A DNA stretch of 64,000 nt from positions 91,644,001-91,708,000 of the forward strand of contig JAZBRS010000020.1 in NCBI GenBank assembly GCA_037176725.1, in the 5' to 3' direction. The position numbers and the translations under genes are program-made. Below, one piece after another: positions 56,760-64,000 of the stretch. This stretch comes from Posidonia oceanica. Its lineage: Eukaryota > Streptophyta > Magnoliopsida > Alismatales > Posidoniaceae. Below the pieces are notes generated by a model. It was not told the origin of the DNA and did not search any database. It was given only the letters and a program-made list of their open reading frames with translations. The first letter of the stretch is position 1; every line of letters begins with the position of its first letter.

Positions 56760-58010
56760 GAACAGCCATGGTACCATGACATCAAGGCCTTCCTGGAATC
56801 TAGCACCCTCCCGCCTGGCACCTCAGTAGCTAATAGAAAAACTTTGGCGTGTCTGGCATTAAAGTATGTGTTAGGAGCAGGGCAACTATACTGAAAATCC
56901 TACAACCAGATGCTCCTACGCTGCCTGAGCAAAACAGAGACTGATACACTGATGCTTCAAGTACATGCAGGGACCTGTGGCCCTCATATGAACGGCGTGC
57001 TGCTAGCCAAGAAGATTATGCTCCAAGGCTACTTCTGGTCAACCATGGAGGCAGACTACTGCCAGTTTGTGCGTAGATGGCATAACTGCTAGATCCATGG
57101 TAACTTTATTCGTGCTCCCCCACAGCAGCTACACAACATGTCATCGCCATGGCCTTTCTCCACCTCGGGGATTGATGTCATCAGCGCTATACATCCTGCT
57201 GCTTCAAATGGTCATCGCTTCATTTTGGTGGCGATCGACTACTTCACTAAGTGGGTGGAAGCTACCTCCTCCAAGGCTGTCATAGCCACGACGATAGAGA
57301 AATTTATCAGAAACAACATCGTCGCTCGGTATGGGGTCCTGCATACCATAATCTCCGATAACGGCACGAACTTCATCGCCAAGAGGATCGAGGAGTACCT
57401 GCAAAACCTCAAGATCAAGCATCACAGGTCCTCGCCCTATCGGCCGCAGATGAATGGAGCAGTGGAGTCTGCCAACAAGAACATTGTGAAGATCATGAAG
57501 AAGATGGCAGAAACCCACAAGGACTGGCATGACAAGCTTCCGTACGCACTCTAGGCGTACAGGACATCAGTCCGGACCTCGACAGGAGCCACCTTGTACT
57601 CACTGGCGTATGGCATGGAGGTGGTGTTGCCCGTCGAAGTAGAGATCCCCTCATTGTGGATCCTACGAGAAGCTTAGCTGGAGGAGGCAGAATGGGTCGA
57701 AGACCGCTGCGTCCAGCTAAACCTGTTTGACGAGCGCAGATTGCAAGCTATGCACAATGCTCGTTGTTACCAGAAGTGGATGGCCAGAGCATATCTGAAG
57801 AAAGTTCAGTCCAGAAGCTTCTAGCCAGGGGATCTCATTTTGTGAGCCATTCATCTACCTAACGGCCGAGGCAAATTCTGGCCCAACTGGCGCGGCCGCT
57901 TTGTGGTCAAGCAGACATTCTCTGGTGGCGCAGCAGTTCTTGAGGACATGGACCAAGTCGGGCAGTCAGAGCCGGTCAACTCGTGTTACCTCAAGAAGTA
58001 CTATCAGTAG
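56760..58010 (+). pseudogene. int: Integrase of E4
   Basis: HHCC-like finger HAGTCGPHMNG...YCQFVRRWHNC, with one Cys of the CxxC pair replaced by Trp. All three core acidic residues are present: GIDVIS (about 57168), ISDNGTNF (about 57355) and GAVESANK (about 57460). The end CYLKKYYQ reaches TAG at 58008-58010. Premature stops: TGA near 56893, TAG near 57089, 57552, 57676 and 57823, and TGA near 57842. Confidence 0.88.
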
Positions 58011-59197
58011 CTTGGGGCGACCCTCGCCTTGCAGATCCCATTTTCTCTGTCCTGTCCCATGCATTTTCACCTTTGTACATCTCCATGCATTTCTCCCCTT
58101 TCTAGCATATCTCATTCAAAAAATCAAAAAAATCATCATGCATTGCAATCCTAGCCCGATGATGAAATCAGAAGTGCTTGCCTACTCTGGAAGGAGTCTA
58201 CCCAACCTCACCGGACACTACTTAGATGTTCTAGCTAGTGAGAGAGTCACCACTCAGTGAGAACAGGTGAAATACCCAAACCCCCTAGGACTTACACCTC
58301 CAGAGGGAGATAAAATGCTAGGGTGTGAGCGAGAATGTGAGCTGAAAAAGAATACATGTCTAAGCATGGGCACAAAAGAAAAGAATGAAAATAGAAGGCG
58401 AAGACAGAAGTCGGCCCTAGAGATAGAGGTGTGCAGTGTAACCCCCCTCCCTCCTGCTTACCTTGGAGAGGAGTTGAAGTTTGTGCCTAAGAGATCTACA
58501 AATCCCACAGGGCCTAGCCACCCTTGTCTAGCAAGCAACTCCCCAGCCCCAAACCAGGTGCCCATTACCTTCGAGCTAGGGATAGGGGAAACTTGCACGC
58601 CTATGTGGGAGCAAAAGAAACAAGAAAAATGAAAAGAGTAGGTGTAGGTCCTTGAGAGTTTGGTATGGAGCCTGTCCTCACTACACCACCACCCAAGCAC
58701 CACCATCATCCTTTCCGAAATGCCACTAGTAAGTTAGGAGTCTAAGTAGAGCCTAGTGAGTCAGGGACCACTCTCTTCCACTACAGCGGGCACTAAGCAC
58801 TCCATGTGCTGAGGGCAACGCATATCAATCATAAACCATGCATACATCTACAGCACCAATCTTCCTTTTCCTTTATTTTTCCGCTTTGCAAGACTTGGCT
58901 CAGTACTGAGATAGTACTTCTACCAAGCACAGGTTGACCTCCTTCGAATCACACTGGTCTAGGGCTCCCACCTGTTCTTTCTCGTGCAGCTTCGCCCCGT
59001 GCAGGCGAAACCTCTGGGCTCGAATGTGTTAGTCTTGAATGCTAGCTATTGAACATAATTGAACTGCCTTACTAGCTTTGAAATCTGCTTCCCTGACAGC
59101 CAGTGATTATATGCCTGTATATGATCTGATCCACAGCCTTTGGTGACAAGTACTTGAAGATTCTACACCAGCTGCCTACATTCTCCCTCTTGCGCAA
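58011..59197 (+). other. E4 spacer after integrase
   Basis: No supported gene; part (58320-58410) resembles E3 at about 18910-19000. A plus-strand frame at 58267-58632 is open for 121 codons but has no recognisable features. Confidence 0.5.
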
Positions 59198-60470
59198 TGG
59201 GTTTCCCCACTCTAGTGTCCCCGATGCATTGCTCCGAGACCCTGCGAGAGTGGATTGGCAAGCTCACCGAAGATGACCGCGAGAAGTTGTGCTTGTGGGG
59301 CATTCCATCAAAACTTCTAAGGGCAACGATGTTGAAGTGAGCCGACATCTTCTGTGCACCGTTGCAAGATTCTGGAAACCGGCACACCATGTCTTCCCCT
59401 TCGGCAAAATAGAGCTGACGCCCACGCTGGAGGAAGTACGTCGGATCTTCGGCTTCTCCAAGCTTATGGGACCGTCTATCTTCATAAGGCGCGACAGACA
59501 TATTGCAGTCTTGAGCCAACTGTCTGGGCTCTCTACTGAAGGCTGCCAGCAAAGACTAATCTGCTCCAACGGGCTCATGCCCATGCTCTGCCTAGGATAC
59601 TTTGATGAAACTGTTGAGAAGCGTGCTGAGCCTGGAGATGAGTTGTGGCTCCGAGGATTTGTCATCGGCTTTCTAGGCAAGCTGATTTTCACTCATGGCC
59701 GGATGACAGTTGCAATCAAGATTGCTGAGATTGCACTCGCTGTGGTGACCCAGCAGATTGACCTAGCGCTAGTCGACCTGGCAGAGACTTACCGCAGACT
59801 GGACCACGTCTCACATCGCTGTCGCCATTTCCACGGCTGCGGAGCACTCATATAGATTTGGTTGGCCGGACACCTAGAAATGGATATTTTGCATCCCCAG
59901 GGGCATGCCTTTGAAACATACTGCAATAGCGGCCATGCCAAAACTATCAAGAGCGTCCAGGAGGAATACGAGAAGCTGTCAAAGCTGACAGATGATGCAG
60001 TAACCTGGCGTATCATCCCCTCTGCGGCTGAACCATTTACTGTCTTCTTTGGCACCCGCGACATGCGACTTGTTGTGTTGCTAGGATTCATTGGGGGTGT
60101 GAAATACCATCCTATCCGAGTCATGCGGCAATTCGGTTTCCAGTAGGGCGCCTTTGATGATAGCACAACGCCTAGGCTTCTCCAGACCTATCCTCTCAAT
60201 TTAGCTACCACTACAATAGAGCTTGCCAACCTAATGCAGCATGGAGTGCAGTCGATGGACATCGTAGCTGCTAAAGGCTCAGGGTGCACCCTTGAGTATG
60301 TGACTGAGGTGCAGGGACTCTGGCCTATCAACGAGATCCTACCTGGCGCCCCTTTATTCCCTGATTCTAGGAGATCAAAATCACTGCAAAGATGTTTTGT
60401 GCCATCTATTTGTGTTGCATGCCTAGCCTTATGCATATATGTTCTTGCCGTTCAAGCCTTGGGCCTCTAG
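59198..60470 (+). pseudogene. DUF7745-like ORF of E4
   Basis: 59198-59338 encodes TLREWIGKLTEDDREKL, then a +1 frameshift leads into 59289-60470, one frame with TAG at 59853 and 60144. The segment ARFWKPAHHVFPFGKIELTP followed by TLEEVRRIFGF is the hallmark of the plant domain DUF7745, common in retroelement-derived proteins of unknown function. An LRGFVIGFLGKLIF segment and an ALI.IWLAGHLEMD segment follow at the expected spacing. It is sense-oriented, intronless and lies between integrase and the 3' LTR. The last 60 codons or so are hydrophobic and may not be original. Confidence 0.75.
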
Positions 60471-60510
60471 CCAGGTTTGCTGCAAGGATGCTGCAAGAGA
60501 AGCCTCTAGC

Positions 60511-61065
60511 GACTCCGCTCAGTGCGAACAGAGTCCCCTGCCTATTTCTCGTGCGAGGTCAGGCCCGCTTGCTTCCTCGGCCGAGGACAAGCCCCTTTGT
60601 TGACTCTTCTTAGTGCGAACGGAGTCCCTTGCCTATTTCCTCGTGCGAGGTCAGGCCCGCTTGCTTCCTCGTGCGAGGACAAGCATTTGTGCAACTCCGC
60701 TCTGTGCGGATGGAGTCCCCTGCCTGTTTCCTCGTGCGAGGATCAGGCCCACTTGCTTCCTCGTGCGAGGACAAGCCTTTGCATGACTCCGCTCCATGCT
60801 AACGGAGTCCCCTGCCTGTTTCCTTGTGCAAGGATCAGGCCCGCTTGCTTCCTCATGCGAGGACAAGCCTTTGCTCGGCTCTGTCTGCACGGAGTCCCCT
60901 GCCTGCTTCCTCGTGCAAGGATCAGGCCCACTTGCTTCCTCATGTGAGGACAAGCCTTTGCTCGGCTCTGTCCGTACGGAGTCCCCTGCTTGTTTCCTCG
61001 TGCGAAGTCAGGCCCGCTTGCTTCCTTGTGTGAGGACAAGCCTTTGCGTGACTTCGCTTCGAGTG
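60511..61065. repeat. Approximately 90-bp tandem array with built-in hairpins (E4)
   Basis: Six units of 86-92 bp starting near 60511, 60602, 60693, 60784, 60876 and 60963, with a partial seventh. Each contains GACTCC...GGAGTC, CCTCGTGCGAGG, and GCTTGCTTCCTCGTG followed by CGAGGACAAGC, so nearly all of the unit can fold. Confidence 0.85.
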
Positions 61066-61600
61066 GATGGAGTCCCGCTTGCTTTCTCTTTCTCAGCGGG
61101 AGAGGCGATGCTATCCTTTCTCTTGCTTTCTTCCTCGGCAAGCGAGAGGTTGCTCTTTTCTTGCTTGCCTTTTCTTGCTCACTTTTTGTCTTGGCAGGAG
61201 GAGATGCCCCCCTGTTCTCTCGCACGTTCCTGGAATTCTGCCCCTCTTTGCACCGCTCTGGCCATTTGCTTGCTTCCTCAGGCAAGGACAAGCTATCTCT
61301 TTTCCCCTAGATTGGCAGCCCTAACTGCTCAAATGGCAAGCACGTCAGTCTTGTCTGGCGCCACTTTTGCGTAAGTTTGGACTAGCCGCCAACTTGCTGC
61401 CATGCATTAGCATCATTTTGCATTAGCATGCATTGCATCAGCATTCGCATCTGCATTGGCATTTTGCATTGCGGCAGTGAGTCACGACTTTCGGTGTATC
61501 CACCGAATAAGTGACTCATGCCAATAGCATTTGTGCTCCTGCCGGTGTCGGGTGGGGTGTCTTGTTAACCTTGAGCCTCGGTCTCGCTACGCTTGTCCTC
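61066..61600 (+). other. End of the E4 3' UTR
   Basis: No gene. 61450-61617 matches 47760-47910 of E3 closely, including GAGTCACGACTTTCGGTG, so E3 and E4 share the last 150 nt before the LTR. Confidence 0.7.
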
Positions 61601-61617
61601 ACTCTGGGAGGGGCATC
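61601..61617 (+). other. Polypurine tract of E4
   Basis: CTGGGAGGGGCATC directly before the LTR start TGTAGACACCCC. Confidence 0.8.
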
Positions 61618-61886
61618 TGTAGACACCCCATTTCGACAGACTTTCAGTTGGGGAATCTTTGGTGAATTATTCAATTTATGGCACAGTGAAACCCAATTTC
61701 AAACCCATTTCAAACCAATTTCAAACCCATCCTCAAAACCAACTCAAAACCAACCCAAAACATTTCAAATACCCAAAACCCAATATCACAAGCCTTTCCA
61801 AAGCCCAAAACCCATTGGTGGGTCAAGGACAAGGAAATGGGCCTGGATTTCACTGTACAGACCCAGTCTACTGAGTTGCATGCCCG

Positions 61887-61993
61887 GTCGTCACTCGAAG
61901 TGGTGGCTAGACCTTGTCGCCACTCGCAGAGGCGACTAGATCCCGTCGCAACTCTAAGCGGCGACTGGGTTTGTTACCAGCGAGACCGGCGAT
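61887..61993. repeat. 21-nt palindromic units, first cluster in the E4 LTR
   Basis: Units at 61887-61907, 61916-61936, 61945-61965 and 61973-61993, spaced 28-29 nt. The first three start GTCG; the second is GTCGCCACTC...GAGGCGAC. Confidence 0.8.
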
Positions 61994-63002
61994 TTTTTGC
62001 AACTCAGACCACTGCTTGAATTTCTTCCCACCTGCCACCGCCGGTCACCTCCTCTGCCGCGCGGCCTACCACCCTGTCCTCTCCCACACTTACTTCCCAC
62101 TACCTCCATGCACTTGACGCTAACGACCACTAACTCCCTGCCATGGGTCACCCTCTCCGCCGGCGGTCTTCCCACTCTCTCCCGAGCCACTGATCGGCCG
62201 TCCACTTCCTCTACCACTGACGACTTCATCGTCCTTCCTTGCCCAACCACTTACTTGCCCCACTTACTCACCTGCAAATCCAGCATGAAACCCACTCTCT
62301 CCCCCCTCACTGCCACAACCTTCCACTTGTGCCGCCCTTGGCCAGCGAACAAAACCAAGGAGAACCCAACTGTAACAGACTAGCACACCCACAATTCAGA
62401 GCTTCCAAGAGAGTATTCGAGCATCCTTGTGCGTCCCCAAGCTTTCCCAAAGTTTTCCCAAGCCTTCCCATAGCCTGCCGTTGCAACCAGAGTCCATCGC
62501 CGACCTTCTTTCCTAACTCTGTCCATCTTCTCCAGTGAGCCACAGAGGTTGACTCCTCACCTCATTTGCATGTTTGAGGGTCCGAGAACATTCCTGGACC
62601 TCCTCCCTTCTCAGCCGAATAGTTCGGCCACCTCCTTGCACCCTCGGCTGTGCCAACGACTGATGATGTGCGGCAACGTTGGCCAACGACCGGCGGAGGC
62701 AGGAAAGAGGTGCCTGCCTCTTTTCTCAGCCTGCAAGCACTCCCACACGTCCCCCTCGTTCCCTCGATGCTTCCTAGCCAACTCATGGGATCGTTGGCCA
62801 CTCACACGGCCAGCCTCTGACAAGCTCCGGCGGTGCAAAGAGGAGGATGTGGGTGGAGCACTGTAAGCTGCCATTTTCCACACCGAAGGTGTGGCTGTGT
62901 TCGTGGGAACGTCGTCGACATTCTCCAATCCTCCTGGCCATTTTCACTTCCCCTGGAGCGAGTAGTTTGCCGTTGAAGTCCGTTCATCGGACTGCCAAAT
63001 CA

Positions 63003-63994
63003 GCCGCCGCTCCAAGTGGTGACTGACCTACAACTTTGAACTGTCGTCGGTCGATCTTTGGGCTGACGCTTCGGGCGACCCAGGCCATCATTTTGCTTGA
63101 TTTTTGTTTCCCTGTGATTGTGGATGCATGCTCTTTAATTTCATATACTTGGTTGCTTGCTTTGCATCGTGTGTGGAGTGAGATTTGGCTCCAAAGTCTA
63201 CTATTCGGACTGCCTGATTGCAGAGGTGTCACCGGTTCCACCGGCAACTAACCTGCAACTTTGGCAGCCCACCAGCCAGACTTTGAGCCGGTGTATCTCG
63301 TTACCCAAGCCTCTATTTTAAGTGATTTTTGTTTTCTTGTAATCGTGGTTGATTGCTCTATAGCTTTGCATCTTTAGTTTCAATCTTGCATGGTTTTGGG
63401 TGCGGGATTTGGTCATGAAGCTCAGTCCTGGACTACCAGTTGAGCTGCCGCTCACACCGGCAACTCGACTGTATTTTTTAACAGTCCACCGGTCGGAATT
63501 TAGGCCGTCATATCTCGTTACCCATTTTGCCATTTTACAAAGTAATTGCATAGTTTTAATCTTGGATATGCCATCTTTAATTCTGCATGCTTGGTTTCCT
63601 GTTTTGCATTGTCTACATAGCTTGTTTTTGGCAGCAAAGGCTACTGCTTGGGAGCACTGTGCATGGCTTTGTCGCCTGGCAGTATGGCTACTTGTTCAGG
63701 CGCCACTCATAGTGGCGACCTGGTCAGTTGCTGCTCTCAGCAGTGACCCACGTTGCAGTCCAGGCAGTGGACTGTGCTGCTCGCTCGCCGCCCGCTCGCT
63801 CTGTTAATGGACTTGCTTTAATGCCATCTTTTATCTTAGGAATGCTATCTTTAATGTTTTGTTGCCGGTTTTATGTTTCGCATGATTTTCTTAGCCTTCC
63901 TCAGTGATGATTACCTCTATGTTGGTAGCAGGAGATGTGCCCCATGTCGCCTGTTCTACCAACGACAGGCACTGCCGCCGCTCAGGCCAGCGAC
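63003..63994. repeat. 21-nt palindromic units, second cluster in the E4 LTR
   Basis: Units of 21 nt at 63003, 63228, 63444, 63671, 63699, 63727, 63752, 63946 and 63974. The one at 63699-63719 has CGCCACT and AGTGGCG arms around CAT. Confidence 0.7.
63031..63600. repeat. Approximately 220-bp repeats in the E4 LTR
   Basis: Three diverged copies aligned on 63031, 63256 and 63475; the last two share TATCTCGTTACCCA. Each copy carries one 21-nt palindromic unit just before it. Confidence 0.7.
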
Positions 63995-64000
63995 CCCCGT

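Larger units (their letters stand above)
55051..64000 (+). mobile_element. E4: Tat-type Ty3/gypsy element, 5' truncated
   Basis: Plus-strand order: partial RT, RNase H, second RNase H, integrase, spacer, DUF7745-like ORF, tandem array, polypurine tract, 3' LTR from 61618 to past the window end. Gag, protease and the first part of RT are absent; the RT sequence starts right after the S3 end at 55050. Unlike E1 and E2, the extra ORF is on the sense strand and has no introns. Confidence 0.85.
61618..64000 (+). mobile_element. 3' LTR of E4, incomplete at window end
   Basis: Begins TGTAGACACCCCATTTCG; at least 2383 bp. It has four 21-nt palindromic units at 61887-61993, a GC-rich leader-like stretch at 62030-62900, three repeats of about 220 bp and further 21-nt units up to the edge. 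No ORF looks real. Confidence 0.8.

Overview
The window is plant nuclear DNA made almost entirely of LTR retrotransposons of the Ty3/gypsy Tat (Ogre-like) type. The signs are a reverse transcriptase with YVDD/YMDD, a second RNase H, an integrase with an HHCC finger and D,D,E core, very long LTRs, extra ORFs 3' of integrase and tandem repeats in the 3' untranslated part. I found no host gene, tRNA or rRNA. The species cannot be named from the sequence; a repeat-rich flowering plant is most likely.

The layout is nested; element names E1-E4 and S1-S3 are mine. E1 (minus strand, 1-17778, left end outside the window) has a 5' LTR at 16442-17778 and a gag frame fused to a Pro/Glu repeat. Its pol is lost except for an integrase tail, and three intron-bearing or poly(A)-bearing genes lie on the opposite strand. 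S1 (10360-16297) is a 5.94-kb solo LTR inserted in the E1 leader with target duplication AATAC. E3 (plus strand) is a host element of which only the 3' part (17779-47910) and part of its 3' LTR (47911 to about 49287) remain. S2, a second 5.94-kb solo LTR (19303-25242, duplication CCCAC), and E2, a complete 19.9-kb element (25778-45646, minus strand, LTRs of 1580 and 1608 bp, duplication GACAC), are both inserted in E3. Further right are S3, a third related LTR (about 50001-55050), and E4 (plus strand, 55051-64000). E4 has RT, RNase H, second RNase H, integrase, a DUF7745-like ORF, a tandem array, a polypurine tract and a 3' LTR that runs off the window.

E2 carries gag, two retropepsin-like domains, a G-patch, RT, two RNase H domains and integrase on the minus strand. 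Between integrase and the 3' LTR it carries an eight-exon plant mobile domain (PMD) gene on the plus strand, with all introns GT-AG and phase 0. E1 carries a comparable set. One of its genes (3277-4602) has its own TATA box, leader, intron and AATAAA signal. Introns can survive retrotransposition here because these genes are antisense to the element RNA.

The most unusual signal is two families of fixed-length self-complementary units in the non-coding DNA. One is a 28/29-nt unit of form GTT..ACGC..GCGT..AAC, in tandem pairs or triplets in E1 and E3. The other is a 21-nt unit GTCGCC-N9-GGCGAC in E2 and E4. Several blocks lie just upstream of TATA boxes, both in LTR U3 regions and before the antisense genes. 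They look like reused promoter modules, but that function is inference.
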